A stretch of DNA of 41,832 nucleotides from Panacagrimonas sp052387695 (GCA_052387695.1 JBQTIX010000014.1:1-41832); one strand, 5' to 3'; positions 1 to 9,768 are shown, counted from the stretch's first letter. Notes: generated from the letters alone by a model not told the origin. Program-made: numbers and translations.

Positions 1-287
1 GGTTTGCGTTTTTGGGGCGGGCGCCCGGGGGTTGTGGGGGCTTTGCCCCCTACTTTGTTGTTTCTTTATTTTGTGGCGGGCGCCCCCCCCCGCGACAGTG
101 TCCCCGAACCTGTGCAGGGCCTCCTTAACCACGTGGGGTATCGGAATTCCCCCTCCAAGCCGTTGATTTTGAGCGTGGTCGGAATTCGTCGGAATTCGTC
201 GGAAAACGGTCAGGACTTGGGATCGGCTGCTCCCTAGTGTGATCGGCGAAGCAGCGTGCCTCGCGCTGCCACGACGGAGCCTCGCCG
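1..287. other. Gene-free left end with G/C runs and short repeats
   Basis: No convincing gene is seen here. The first 100 bases contain long G and C runs that can fold (gggggctttgccccc at about 36-50) followed by a T-rich stretch. At about 96-120 the motif GCGACAGT...CCTGTGCAGG occurs; a related copy lies in inverted orientation at the right end of the window (41741-41770). A short open frame at 4-237 has no recognisable content and reads through the repeats, so it is not called. Confidence 0.7.
178..207. repeat. Short tandem repeat, 10-bp unit
   Basis: GTCGGAATTC occurs twice in tandem, followed by a third diverged copy (GTCGGAAAAC). A related tcggaattcc lies 30 bp upstream. The repeat sits about 80 bp before the first gene. 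No function can be assigned. Confidence 0.7.
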
Positions 288-674
288 ATGTCGCACCTGA
301 GCGTGGAGGGCGAAAAGCTGGTCGAGCGCCCCTACGACGAGGTGTTCGAGAACCTGCTGCGAACCTTGCCCCGGTCCGGCTTCCGCCTGGGTCTGTGCGA
401 TCGCGACAACGGCTTGGTCCGTGCCCGCCCTCAGCACTCCGCCACCGATGCGGGTGTCGGCGAGATTCGTCTGCGTCTTCAGCAGGTCTCGGATCGGCAG
501 ATCTGGATCGACACGCAGATTCAACTGCTGCGTTTCGAGAACGCTGCGCGCATCGCCGCCATCGAGCACCTGATCCGACGGCTGCTGGTCGACGTGGCCC
601 GGCCGGGCGTCCGCGCGACCGGACCGCCCTGGGCCGACCTGACCGATCCACTGCTTGAACCGCCGCATCCCTGA
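288..674 (+). CDS. Hypothetical protein, possibly SRPBCC/polyketide-cyclase-like
   Basis: A 128-residue protein without signal peptide or membrane segment. The N-terminal half (VERPYDEVFENLLRTLP...GFRL) looks like the start of small SRPBCC/START-like proteins, in which a helix precedes strands and charged 'D..NGLVRA' segments, but no diagnostic motif is present. An open frame on the opposite strand is slightly longer. The plus strand is preferred because it has ordinary hydrophobic/charged patterning, a GGAG about 10 bases before the ATG, and the same direction as the next gene. It ends 80 bp before the signal-peptide start of the ELWxxDGT protein. Confidence 0.55.
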   Translation: MSHLSVEGEKLVERPYDEVFENLLRTLPRSGFRLGLCDRDNGLVRARPQHSATDAGVGEIRLRLQQVSDRQIWIDTQIQLLRFENAARIAAIEHLIRRLLVDVARPGVRATGPPWADLTDPLLEPPHP

Positions 675-754
675 TTCACCCCCACCGGGGCGACGCGACC
701 CTCGCGATCGCACCGGTCATACGCCATCTCACATTCATCGACAGGAGCAACACC

Positions 755-3231
755 ATGAATACCCGTTTGGTTTTACCTTCACCGCTGGCGCGAGTCGCCA
801 GGACCTGCTGGACCGCCGTTCTACTGGCACTCGGGCTGGGCGCGGCGCAAGCCCAGTCCCCGCCACTGGCCAATGGCCTCGTCCGCACGAGTGGCCCATC
901 AACAAGGCCGCGATCGGCAACCTGCTGTTTTTCACGGCCGGGAACTCCGGCGGCGGTGCGGCCGACTCCCGGCTCTTTGTGTCCGATGGCACGCCGATGG
1001 GAACGCAACCGGTCGGGAACGAGGCTTCGCAACTGTTCTTCAACGGCTTCGGCGACGAGATCCAGGCGGTCAACAACGTGGTGTATTTCAATGCCTTCCG
1101 CCAGACCGATCTGGGTGACATCAATAGCGTCTATCGGGTCTCGGTGGACAGCTTCACGCCGCAGATCATCGGGTTCGATCTGGTCCTGGGTCACCCCGAA
1201 GCGGGCGGAGAAGCACTTGCCCGCCAAGGTCGGGACGCGTTTGCTGCAGTGGGATCCACCGTGCTCTTCGGCGGCTCGTTCGGCTTTTTCAACACGCCAG
1301 GTAACGTCGGCGCAGAACTCTATGGCAGCGTCGGCGGCGAAACAGCCGCTGTGATCGCCGACTTCCTGCCCGGGAACGGCTTAGCAGGGTCATCGAGTCC
1401 GAATCGACCGATCACGGTCGGCGGCAAGGTATTCTTTTTTGTGACAGGGATCGACACTTACGACACCGATGGGGATGGAGATACGGAAGCCGTCGGGGAC
1501 TTCTTCCTTGGCGTCTCAGACGGGACTCAAGGGATGTCGTGGGACCTCCAACCCGGCGCAGAAAATGACACTCCGTTTTCGGAGATCGCCGCCGCCGGTA
1601 ATCGCGCAGTGTTCGAGTTCCAGACGGTACCCAGTGGTTTCCCGACCAGTGGCGCGAATGTCTGGGTTTCAGATGGCACCCAGATCGGGACGCAACTGCT
1701 GGACAACGCGCCTCCCGGCGACAACCGCCTATTCGCAACCGCCTGCCCCGGCAAGGCGGTCTGGGTCAACAACGGCTCCGATCTCTGGGTGACCGACGGC
1801 ACGCCGGAAGGAACCTCGTTGCTCAGGCAGTTCCGCGGGGTCGAGGGCCGGTTCAACGGGCCAGCGACCTTCGCCCGCGTCGGCAGCCGGATCGTCTTTG
1901 GAGCCACCGACGTGGACGGTGCCCGGGGCACGGAACTCTGGGTCAGCGACTGCACCCCGGCGGGTACTCGCGAAATCGATGTCAATCCCGGCAATCCGGA
2001 TTCCAACCCCAGCAACTTCGCCGTGGTCGGCAACCGGGTGTTCTTCCTGACCGATATCGGCGGCGTCCCCAACGACATCCGCTACCGGCTCTACGTCTCG
2101 GATTTCACCCAGGACGGCACAGAAGAGCTTCTCCGCGGGCTGACCAGCAATGTGGACGACCTGGTGGCCAGCAGCACCCACTTGTTCTTCATCGACAACC
2201 CGTCGCCGAGCAACTATCAGCTCTTCAGTCTGCCGATTCCGCCGCCCGACACCACACCGCAGGCGTTCAACTTCACCGACGTGACCCGTGCCGCGCTCGG
2301 CAGCGTTCAGACCTCGGTGGCCGCGACCATTCTCGACATCAATGCCCTGGCACCGGTCAGCGTCACCAACGGCACGTACTCGATCGGATGCAACGGGCCG
2401 TTCGTGTCCACCGACGGGATGATCGACCTCGATCAGACCGTGTGCGTGCGGCACACCGCCTCGGGCAACCCCGCCACCACCGTGACCACGGTCCTCGATG
2501 TCGGCGGAGTGATGGCCAATTTCAGCAGTACCACGGCGGCCGCCCCTCGAACCCTGAGCATCAACGACGTCGCTTCTACCGAGGGCAACAGCGGCACCAA
2601 GAACTTCACGTTCACGATCAGCCTGTCGGCAGCCGCTTCCGGCCCGGTGTCGGTGAGGTATGCCACGGCCAACGGCACGGCCACGGTGGCGGGCAACGAC
2701 TACACGGCCAAGATGGGCACGGTCAGCTTTGCGGTCGGGCAAAGGACGAAAACGGTCAACGTCGTCGTTCGCGGCGACACCACAGTCGAACCCAACGAGA
2801 CCTTCGTCGTCAACCTCAGCAATCCGGTCGGCGCGACGATCGCGGACGGCAGCGGCACGGCGACGATCACCAACGACGATGTCGCCCCCGGCCTGCCGAG
2901 CCTCCGCATCAACGATGTGTCGCTGACCGAAGGCCCCAGGGGTAGAACCAAGACGGCGACATTCACCGTGACCCTGAGCCGGGCTTCGACCCAGACGGTG
3001 ACCGTGCGCTACGCGACGGCAAATGGAACGGCCGTTGTCCCTGGAGACTACACGTCCAAGAGCGGAAGCTTGAGCTTCGCTCCAGGCGCGACCTCGCGGA
3101 CGGTAAGCGTGACGGTGAAGGGCGATTCGACCAGAGAGCCCAACGAGGTTTATGGGGTGAATTTGAGCAATGCCACCAACGCCACGATCGGCGACGGCCA
3201 GGGTATCGGCACCGTCCGCAACGATGACTGA
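755..3231 (+). CDS. Secreted ELWxxDGT-repeat protein with two Calx-beta domains, frameshifted near its N-terminus
   Basis: The start is the ATG at 755, preceded by AGGAG with 7-base spacing. It opens a clear signal peptide (TAVLLALGLGAAQAQS), but that frame soon loses sense. The body continues one frame over from about 898 (INKAAIGNLLFFTAG). Restoring one base in the CCC run at 895-897 gives a continuous SGPINKAAIGNLLFF, so an apparent 1-nt deletion separates leader and body. The body has repeated ELWxxDGT-type units (RLFVSDGTPMGT, NVWVSDGTQIGT, DLWVTDGTPEGT, ELWVSDCTPAGT), typical of secreted beta-propeller-like proteins. Two Calx-beta domains follow (roughly 2560-2880 and 2905-3228), each with the YATANGTA and PNE...VNLSN signatures. 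It is probably exported or surface-associated. Whether the frameshift is real or a sequencing error cannot be told here. Confidence 0.8.
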
Positions 3232-3245
3232 GCGCTGAAGCGGAA

Positions 3246-3282
3246 GCCCGGTTCGGCGGACATTCGTCGAGCCGGGCCTTTC
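3246..3282 (+). terminator. Hairpin terminator candidate after the ELWxxDGT gene
   Basis: GCCCGGTTCG (3246-3255) pairs with CGAGCCGGGC (3268-3277) as a 10-bp stem with one G-U pair and a 12-base loop, followed by CTTTC. It lies 15 bases after the stop codon. The T run is short, so termination would be weak or assisted. Confidence 0.5.
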
Positions 3283-3343
3283 GCGAGCCGACCACGAACG
3301 GCCTGTGTCGTTACGGAAGGTCTGCACAGGATCGATCCGGCTC

Positions 3344-3457
3344 GTAGGTCGATTCAAGCCGAAGGCGGAACCGACGCTGCGCGCGCTCGACGAAGGGCGC
3401 CCGTCGGGTCCGCCCGCGAACAGCACGCGGGCTTGACCCGACCTACAACCGACCTAC
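3344..3457. repeat. Inverted pair of GTAG-type REP elements
   Basis: The first unit starts GTAGGTCGATTC at 3344 and closes with GAACCGAC at 3375, a hairpin with inner GCC/GGC arms. The second, inverted unit runs from GTCGGGTC (3403) to CTAC (3446). A further CCGACCTAC ends at 3457. The 5' GTAG is the hallmark of REP sequences mobilised by RAYT (TnpA-REP) transposases, as in the SMAG elements of Stenotrophomonas. The first unit and its 3' flank are nearly identical to the copy at 38996. The TAG stop of tamB (3454-3456, minus strand) is part of the outer GTAG. Confidence 0.85.
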
Positions 3458-6400
3458 GGCCGTTCGACCGAGTACAGCAGGTCCCCGCCGGTGTGCACGC
3501 CGGACTCGGTCGAGACCTTGAAGCCGCGGCCGAGGTCGTACAGCAGCTTGAAGACGTGGGCGGGCTGAAACAGGCCCACACCGTAGGACACGTACAGCCG
3601 CGGCGAGAGATATTTGCCGACGGTGAACTTGGCCTGCTGCGCGTCCTCGCCCCCTTCGGCGCCGATCGAGACCTCGTCCAGGCCCAGCCCGCCGCGCAGG
3701 TTCTGCGCCAGGAAGTCGGTGCCGGACAGGCCTAGCGACAGCGCCGCGTTGGCGAGCAGCGCCTTGTCGTCGCCAGTGCCGGTGTCTTCCAGAGAGCGGC
3801 CCAGCACGAGCCAGGACAATTGGCGCTCGCGCGGCATGCTGGGTGTCGAGTAGAGCTGGAACTCGGGCTTGTCCAGGGTGCCGCGAACGAACACGCCAAC
3901 CTCGATGTCCTCGCGCGGCTTGCGTAGCGCGCGGATCTCGATCGCGGGTTCGGTCAATGGCCCGCCATTGAAAAGCAGGCGTCCGGACTCGATTTCCAGG
4001 TCCTGGCCGTAAGCCTTGTAGCGACCGCCTTCCAGTCGCACCTCGCCGCGACCGCTGCCGGCGCGGCCGGTCTGTTCGATCGCGCGCACGCTGCCGGCCA
4101 GATGGGTCTTGAGGCCGAAGCCATCGACGCTCACCTTGTCGCCGAGCACCACCAGAACATCGGCGATGAATTTCAACCCGCCACCTGCCGCAGAGTCTTC
4201 CTCGCCCGTGACGATGACCTGATCGCCGCTCGGTCCCACGCCGGAGTCGAAGCTCACCGGCGTGATCTCGGCGCGCGGCACGTTCAGGTCTCCACGCAGT
4301 TCGAGGCGCCTGTCGGCGAACTTGAGCTGCAGGTCCGGGCTGATCCAGGCGCGCGCCTCGGTGGTGTTGGCGGCCTGGAAATTCTCGCCTTTTATCGCCA
4401 GGTCGGCGCTCTGCGAATCGCCGTTCACGCGTGCCTGGCCACTGATGTCGATGCGTCCGCCGCCCGAGGTCGCGGACGCCGTGACCCTCATCGCGCCGCT
4501 GGCATCGGCGCCGACCCTGGCCGTGACCTCGGTCAGTTCGATGCCCGGCGTGGCCAGCCGCAGCACGCCTCCGGACAGGTGGATGTCGCCGACTGCTTGA
4601 GGCGCGCCGGCGGTTCCGGTCCAGGTCATGCGCCCATCGAGGCGGCCGGACAGGCGCTCGATGTCTTCGCTGGCCAGGCGCAGGACGCCGAGTTCGGACA
4701 GCGCCACGTCGAGCAGCGCGCTCAGCGGCCGTTGCAGCGGATCGGCGGCGGGTCCCAGCTCGCCGTGGAAACGGATGCTCCCTTCGCGCAGCGGCAACTT
4801 CATGTCCGCCACGGCGCGGCCTCCGCTCTGGTCGATCCGGATGTGGCCGGCCTCCGAATTGAACAGGGTCTCACCCTCGCGGGCGATGCTGGCCGGCTGG
4901 GTGGCGAGATCGGCGTGGGCTTCGCTGAGAGCGCCGTCGCGCAGCTCGACCCCCCCGGTGCCGTCGATCCCACCCTGGGCCGACCATCCCGTCGGCATGA
5001 AGGACGCGAAGTAGGCGAAGTCCAGACGCTCCAGCCGGAAAGCACTGCGCACCTGGGTGCCGTCGCGCAGGGCTTGCGCGCAGACCCGCGAGCTGGCGGC
5101 GGTCCAGCAGGCCGGTTCAAGTTGCACCTGCTGGCGGTCGGCACGCAGCGCGGCGGGCGTCTCCAGCGTCCAGGCGGTCGGGCCGCTCGGCGCCAGCCGA
5201 CCTGCCGCGATGACGCCGTTCCAGGACAGGTGCGCGCGGTCGAACGCGCCCCGCGCTTCCAGGTCGAGGCTGGCCGGTCGGGCTTTGGCGGCCAGTTTCA
5301 GCACGTGATCGCCGGCATTGCCGTCGAGTTGCACCCGTATCTGCTCTACGGTCGCCGGTCCGCTCAGCGTGTTTGCCTCGACATTCAGCGACCAGGCGCC
5401 GGACAGGTCCACGTCGGCATCCAGCACCAGGGATCCGAGACGAAGGGCGTCCAGCCCGAGTCCGCTGGCGTTGCCGCGCGCGGTCACGTGCGGCGTCTGC
5501 AACGGACCCTTGACGCTCGCGTCCAGATTCAACTTGCCGGCCAGACCCGGCCAGAGACTGGCGAGGTCGGTGCTGGCCAGGGTCGCGCTGAGATCGAACG
5601 GCGGCGTGACCCTGCCGCGGCCGTCCAGACGCGTTGCGCCCGACACCAGCTTCAGCACGTCCAGGTCCACCCTCGCGCCCTCGGCGCGACCCTTGGCATC
5701 GAGCGCGAACGGATACCCGCGGAGCCGCGATCGATCGAGCCCGACCACGAACTCGATCTGCGGAACGCCTGTTTCCGCCAGGCGCGTCCGCGCCACCAGC
5801 GTGCCGTTGAGCTGTCCCGGCCAGGCCGGATCGACCAGGGCTGGATCGAGGTTCTTCAGGCTCAAGTCGGCCGTCACGTCGAGCGCAGGTCGCCAGATCA
5901 CCTGTGCCTTGCCGGCGATGGCGGACGGACCGACCGCGAGGTTCAGCGCCTCCAACACCACGTGATCGAGTCCGCCGCTGCCCTGGGCCTGTGCCGTTCC
6001 TTTTTTGCCCTCGGCTGCGAGCTGCGCATCGAGTGTGTAGCGATAGGCTTCCGGTGTGCCGGAGACCTCGGCGCGACCTTGGGCGCTCTGCACTCTTGCG
6101 GGGCCGATCAGCGGCCACGCGAGCTGTGTCCACGCAAGTTTCGCGTCGAGGGACGCTTTCGAATAACGCGCCTGGGTCTGAATCTGCGCCGTGTCGCCGA
6201 GCGCAAACGCGCCCTGCGCCGAGAAGTCCTGCAAGCTGCCGGCGAGCTTCAGATGTCCTTCGCGACTGCTGACCACCGGATCGCCGCCGAGCGGCCAGCG
6301 CAGCGTCGACCAGGCGAGATCGAGCGTCGAGGGGGTGTCGTCGAGGTGCAGCAGGCCGCTGGCCTTGAGCCTGGCCGGAGGGTCGGTGGCATCGGCGCGA

Positions 6401-7023
6401 ACCCGCAGAGAGAGAATCTCGATCTGGCGGTTCTCCAGCCGCGCGTCGAAACCCAGTTCGACAGGACCGGTCTGCGCGTGCCGGGCTGCGATCCGATCCA
6501 GCGTCATGTGCTCGCCCTGCCAGGAGTAGCGGTCCGCGGCGATGGCTTCGATCACCTGCACATCGGCGACGCCGGGCAGTTGCAGCTTCAGGCGATCGAT
6601 CCGTACCGAGCCGACCGCGATGGAAACCGGCAAGTGTGGAATTTTCGGGGGAGATGCAGGCGCCTGCGGCGCATCGCTCGCGAGCACGGACACGTGCAGG
6701 TCCTGTACAACCAGCATATCGACGGCCACCCGGCGCCACAGGAGTTGCGCGGGCGACCAGACCAGCGAAGCCTGCGTCGCACGCACCTCCGTGGTCGGTA
6801 GTTTCAGAACCAGCCCGCGCACGCCGAGCGGACCGAGCAGGCGGCCCTGGATTTCATCGACGTGCAGTTCCACGCCCCAGTCCGCCTGGTCCACGAATCC
6901 GACCACCCAGCGCGCACCCGAAGGCGTGCCGAGCACCCAGCTCGAAAATGCGACGAGCCCGAGCACCGTGCCGCCCAGCAAAACGCCGAAGATCACGCTC
7001 AGCAGGTGCAGCACGCGCCTCAC
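3454..7023 (-). CDS. tamB: Translocation and assembly module protein TamB
   Basis: A 1189-residue inner-membrane-anchored AsmA-like/TamB protein. TamB spans the periplasm as a long beta-helical groove and works with the outer-membrane partner TamA in autotransporter assembly and/or phospholipid transport to the outer membrane. An N-terminal membrane segment (about residues 7-31) is followed by hundreds of residues of repetitive beta-strand sequence. The conserved C-terminal TamB (DUF490) domain lies in the last ~300 residues, with the family-typical SWLVLGRSLEDT and FLAQNLRGGLGLDEVSIG. The start is GTG, overlapping the tamA stop by 4 bases, which indicates translational coupling. The length is typical (E. 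coli TamB about 1260). The stop codon lies inside a REP element. Confidence 0.95.
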   Translation of the reverse strand: MRRVLHLLSVIFGVLLGGTVLGLVAFSSWVLGTPSGARWVVGFVDQADWGVELHVDEIQGRLLGPLGVRGLVLKLPTTEVRATQASLVWSPAQLLWRRVAVDMLVVQDLHVSVLASDAPQAPASPPKIPHLPVSIAVGSVRIDRLKLQLPGVADVQVIEAIAADRYSWQGEHMTLDRIAARHAQTGPVELGFDARLENRQIEILSLRVRADATDPPARLKASGLLHLDDTPSTLDLAWSTLRWPLGGDPVVSSREGHLKLAGSLQDFSAQGAFALGDTAQIQTQARYSKASLDAKLAWTQLAWPLIGPARVQSAQGRAEVSGTPEAYRYTLDAQLAAEGKKGTAQAQGSGGLDHVVLEALNLAVGPSAIAGKAQVIWRPALDVTADLSLKNLDPALVDPAWPGQLNGTLVARTRLAETGVPQIEFVVGLDRSRLRGYPFALDAKGRAEGARVDLDVLKLVSGATRLDGRGRVTPPFDLSATLASTDLASLWPGLAGKLNLDASVKGPLQTPHVTARGNASGLGLDALRLGSLVLDADVDLSGAWSLNVEANTLSGPATVEQIRVQLDGNAGDHVLKLAAKARPASLDLEARGAFDRAHLSWNGVIAAGRLAPSGPTAWTLETPAALRADRQQVQLEPACWTAASSRVCAQALRDGTQVRSAFRLERLDFAYFASFMPTGWSAQGGIDGTGGVELRDGALSEAHADLATQPASIAREGETLFNSEAGHIRIDQSGGRAVADMKLPLREGSIRFHGELGPAADPLQRPLSALLDVALSELGVLRLASEDIERLSGRLDGRMTWTGTAGAPQAVGDIHLSGGVLRLATPGIELTEVTARVGADASGAMRVTASATSGGGRIDISGQARVNGDSQSADLAIKGENFQAANTTEARAWISPDLQLKFADRRLELRGDLNVPRAEITPVSFDSGVGPSGDQVIVTGEEDSAAGGGLKFIADVLVVLGDKVSVDGFGLKTHLAGSVRAIEQTGRAGSGRGEVRLEGGRYKAYGQDLEIESGRLLFNGGPLTEPAIEIRALRKPREDIEVGVFVRGTLDKPEFQLYSTPSMPRERQLSWLVLGRSLEDTGTGDDKALLANAALSLGLSGTDFLAQNLRGGLGLDEVSIGAEGGEDAQQAKFTVGKYLSPRLYVSYGVGLFQPAHVFKLLYDLGRGFKVSTESGVHTGGDLLYSVERP

Positions 7024-8780
7024 ACGCCCACCCGGATGCCGATGTGGACCCTGACGCCGGACTCGTCGCCGTCCAGCGGATGGGCCAGGTCGAGTTGCAG
7101 GGATCCGATCGGTACGCGGTAGCGCAGGCCGGCGCCGACGCCGGTGAACAGCGCCGGGTTGGGGTGATCGTCGGCACCGCCGCTGTCGATGAAAACGGCT
7201 GCGCCCCAGTTCTGAAGCACGCGGTACTCGGCCTCGGCGCTGAACACGTTGAGATACCGGCCGCCGATGACCTTGCCGTCCTCGTTGCGCGGGCCGATGC
7301 TCTGGTAGTCGTAGCCGCGCACGCTCTGGTCACCGCCGGCGTAGAAGCGTTGCGAGGCCGGCAGCTCGCCGAACTGCTCGATCACGGTGTAGCCGATCTC
7401 GGAGCGCCCGATCAGGCGCAGGCGCCGCAGCGGCGAATAGATGCCGCGCAGGATCACGCGGGTTTGCAGGAAGCTGGTGGAGGACAGCGCGTTCTTCACG
7501 GCGCCGTGGGTATCGCCAAAAAAATACCATCCGCGGCGCGAGTAGATCGGGTCGTCGGCCTCGGTGCGGGTGAAGGACACGCCGGGCGTCATCAGGTCGG
7601 CGGTGGTGAAGCTGTCGCCGAACTCGGACTCCTCGTGCGTGTATTCCAGGTACACGCGTCGCTGCCAGTCCCCCGGCGAGCGGTTGAGACTGGTGCCCAG
7701 CACATACTTGAGCGAGTCGCCGGCCTCCAGTTGCTCGGACTCGGCGGTCGCGTTGAAGCTCAGGCTGTCGCCGGGCTTGGAACCGAGCGGGATGCGGTAG
7801 TCGCCGGCCAGGGTGTTCTTGATCTCGGACAGACGAAAGTCCGTGGTGAGGGTGTGGCCATAGGAATTGAGCCGGCGCCAGGTGGTTCCGGCCGACAGGC
7901 GCGCGCCGGTATCGGTGCCGTAGCCGACGCCAAAGTCGTACTTGGTGCGAGCCCGCGGCGTGGTGCGCACGAGGATGGGGACTCGCTGCTCGGCATCGGT
8001 GAGATCGCGCTGCGGTTCGATCGCAATGGACTCGTAGTAGCCCAGGTCGCTGAGGCGGAACTGCAGGTCCAGCAACTCTTGCGGATTGAATACCGTGCCC
8101 TGACGGATATCGATGTAGCGTTCGATCACCTCGGGCCGCAACACCGTCTGCTCGATGTTGACCGGACCGAAGTAATAGCGCGGCCCGGTATCCAGGTGCA
8201 GGACCACGTGGGCCTCTCGTTTGGCCGGTTCGACCCGCAGTGCAGATTCGGTCCAATGGGCGTCGAGAAAGCCATTGGCGAAGGCGGCGTCGCTCATGCG
8301 CTTCTTGGTCGCCTCGTAGCGCGCATGGTCGAGGCGTTCGTCCAGCTTCAGCACCGGGCGCGCCAGGCGCTCGGTCAGCGGGGGAAAGTCGGCGCCTTCT
8401 CCGTCAAAGCGCGCATCGATACTCGTCACCACAGTCGGCGGTCCCAGGCCGATGCGGTAGCGCGCGGTCCAGTCAGGCGCGCTGCCTTCCAGTTCGGCGT
8501 CGATCTCGGGCGAGTACCAGCCGAAGGGTTGCAGCGCCTCGCGGATATCCTGCGGCGCCTGATTGTGCAGACGCCGGACCTGCGCTTCGTCCAGCCCCTT
8601 TTGTTCGCCGCGCGCGCGGATGCTGAGACGCGCCTCGACGTTGCTGCGCTCGGCGCCGTCGATGCCTTCGATGCGCACGCGCACACCCGCCATTGCGGCT
8701 TGCGCGGGCAGGAGGGTCATCAGCAGGAGTGCGATTCCCGCACGAGCCGCGCGGGAAGTGGACGGTATCATTCGCTGCAT
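7020..8780 (-). CDS. tamA: Translocation and assembly module protein TamA (Omp85 family)
   Basis: A 586-residue outer-membrane protein of the BamA/Omp85 superfamily and partner of TamB, encoded just downstream with a 4-base overlap. An N-terminal signal peptide (GIALLLMTLLPAQAAMA) is followed by about 200 residues of POTRA domains and a 16-strand barrel region. The barrel carries the Omp85 lid motif VRGYDYQSIGP and family segments such as YDFGVGYGTDTGARL. The ATG at 8780 was chosen because longer in-frame starts lack leader character and overlap the divergent gene; the ATG at 8771 is also possible. The protein ends in ...HIGIRVGV, without the terminal Phe/Trp of many porins. The divergent GST gene starts only 19 bp away. 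Confidence 0.93.
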   Translation of the reverse strand: MQRMIPSTSRAARAGIALLLMTLLPAQAAMAGVRVRIEGIDGAERSNVEARLSIRARGEQKGLDEAQVRRLHNQAPQDIREALQPFGWYSPEIDAELEGSAPDWTARYRIGLGPPTVVTSIDARFDGEGADFPPLTERLARPVLKLDERLDHARYEATKKRMSDAAFANGFLDAHWTESALRVEPAKREAHVVLHLDTGPRYYFGPVNIEQTVLRPEVIERYIDIRQGTVFNPQELLDLQFRLSDLGYYESIAIEPQRDLTDAEQRVPILVRTTPRARTKYDFGVGYGTDTGARLSAGTTWRRLNSYGHTLTTDFRLSEIKNTLAGDYRIPLGSKPGDSLSFNATAESEQLEAGDSLKYVLGTSLNRSPGDWQRRVYLEYTHEESEFGDSFTTADLMTPGVSFTRTEADDPIYSRRGWYFFGDTHGAVKNALSSTSFLQTRVILRGIYSPLRRLRLIGRSEIGYTVIEQFGELPASQRFYAGGDQSVRGYDYQSIGPRNEDGKVIGGRYLNVFSAEAEYRVLQNWGAAVFIDSGGADDHPNPALFTGVGAGLRYRVPIGSLQLDLAHPLDGDESGVRVHIGIRVGV

Positions 8781-8799
8781 CTTATCCGGGGGCCATCCG

Positions 8800-9552
8800 A
8801 TGTCTGATGTCAGTCTCGTCATCGGCAGCAAGCGCCGCTCCTCCTGGTCCTTGCGGCCGTGGTTGTTCCTGCACCATCACGGTGTCGGTTTTCGCGAGGT
8901 GGTGATCGAGCTCGACCAGCCGCAGACCCGTCCCAACATCCTCAAATACTCACCTTCCGGTCGCGTGCCAGTGCTGCTGTCGAGCGAGTTCGCCGTATGG
9001 GAGTCGATGGCGATCTGCGAGTTCGCGGCGGAGTGGTTCGCCCTGCCTGGAGCCTGGCCGATGGCTCCGGGCGCGCGTGCGCTGGCGCGCGCTGCAGCGC
9101 ACGAGATGCATGCAGGCTTTGCCGATCTGCGCCGGGAGTTGCCGTTTGACGCGGCGCGCCGGCCGATGCCGGCAGCCATGAGCGAACGCGCGCAGGCCGA
9201 CATCGAGCGTATCCGCACTCTCTGGCGTGGCGCGCGCACGCGTTTTGGCGCCGACAAGGGGCCGTGGCTGTTCGGGCATTTCGGCATCGTCGACGCGATG
9301 TTCGCGCCGGTGGCCCTGCGCCTGTATCAGTACGCCGTGCCCATCGACGGCCCCGAGCGCGCCTACTACGAGGCCGTGATCGAACACCACGCCGTCGAGG
9401 CCTGGGTGGAGAGCGTGGAGTACGAGATGGGGCGAAGCAGCCTGAAGCCCCAAGCGCCCACTGCCAGTCGGGTGCGAGGTGGTGGCGAGGCGCTGTCGCC
9501 AAACCGATCCGGAGAGGCGGCGGGTATCACGTCGGTGATTGTTCCGGAGTAG
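8800..9552 (+). CDS. Glutathione S-transferase family protein
   Basis: A 250-residue cytosolic GST-like protein. The N-terminal thioredoxin-fold domain starts with the subgroup signature SSWSLRPWLFL (residues 14-24) and the cis-Pro segment GRVPVLL. The C-terminal all-helical domain includes GPWLFGHFGIVDAMFAPVALR. Such enzymes conjugate glutathione to electrophiles or reduce peroxides; the substrate is not predictable. The ATG at 8800 is preferred over a longer open frame, which would run inside tamA. The last ~35 residues (SSLKPQAP...VIVPE) look unlike the family, so the gene may have gained a tail through loss of its original stop. It is divergent from tamA with almost no spacer. Confidence 0.88.
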   Translation: MSDVSLVIGSKRRSSWSLRPWLFLHHHGVGFREVVIELDQPQTRPNILKYSPSGRVPVLLSSEFAVWESMAICEFAAEWFALPGAWPMAPGARALARAAAHEMHAGFADLRRELPFDAARRPMPAAMSERAQADIERIRTLWRGARTRFGADKGPWLFGHFGIVDAMFAPVALRLYQYAVPIDGPERAYYEAVIEHHAVEAWVESVEYEMGRSSLKPQAPTASRVRGGGEALSPNRSGEAAGITSVIVPE

Positions 9553-9637
9553 TGGGGGTTCGTTCTGCTCACCGCCAGGCTTGAAACGGCGCCGCGTCGG
9601 GCGATGATCGGCGTTCGAGCGCAGCTGGAGGTCGAAC

Positions 9638-9745
9638 GTAGGGCGGGTTAGCCGCGCCGTTTGCGGCGTAACCCGCCGCGCGCCGCGAATCCGGCCGTGG
9701 CGCACGGAAGGCGGGTTACGCGATGAGGCCGCTAACCCGCCCTAC
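9638..9745. repeat. Inverted pair of GTAG REP elements, GGCGGGTTA type
   Basis: GTAGGGCGGGTTA at 9638 pairs with TAACCCGCC ending at 9677. The second unit, in opposite orientation, runs from GGCGGGTTA (9710) to TAACCCGCCCTAC (9745). The same GTAG head is used as in the GTAGGTCGG family elsewhere in the window, but the stem differs, so this is a separate REP subfamily. Confidence 0.8.
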
Positions 9746-9768
9746 GCGGGTTACGGAATCCGTCGTTC

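Noticed and set aside
4..237. 77-codon open frame at the left end
   Set aside because: It reads through G/C runs and short repeats and shows no protein-like pattern.
655..900. N-terminal part of the ELWxxDGT open frame read in its own frame from 655
   Set aside because: It lacks a ribosome site and signal peptide and overlaps the leader that starts at 755 in another frame, so it is not the true N-terminus.
3344..3457. Repeated palindromes considered as a CRISPR array
   Set aside because: Units are inverted, not direct, spacers are irregular, and no cas gene is present; the GTAG head identifies REP elements.
4102..6801. Long plus-strand open frame (about 900 codons) opposite tamB
   Set aside because: It is the mirror of a GC-rich gene: very rich in Arg, Gln, Gly and His, with no domain or ribosome site, while the minus strand encodes a clear TamB.
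6636..8807. Long plus-strand open frame opposite tamA
   Set aside because: Low-complexity composition typical of an antisense shadow; the minus strand encodes a complete Omp85 protein with signal peptide.
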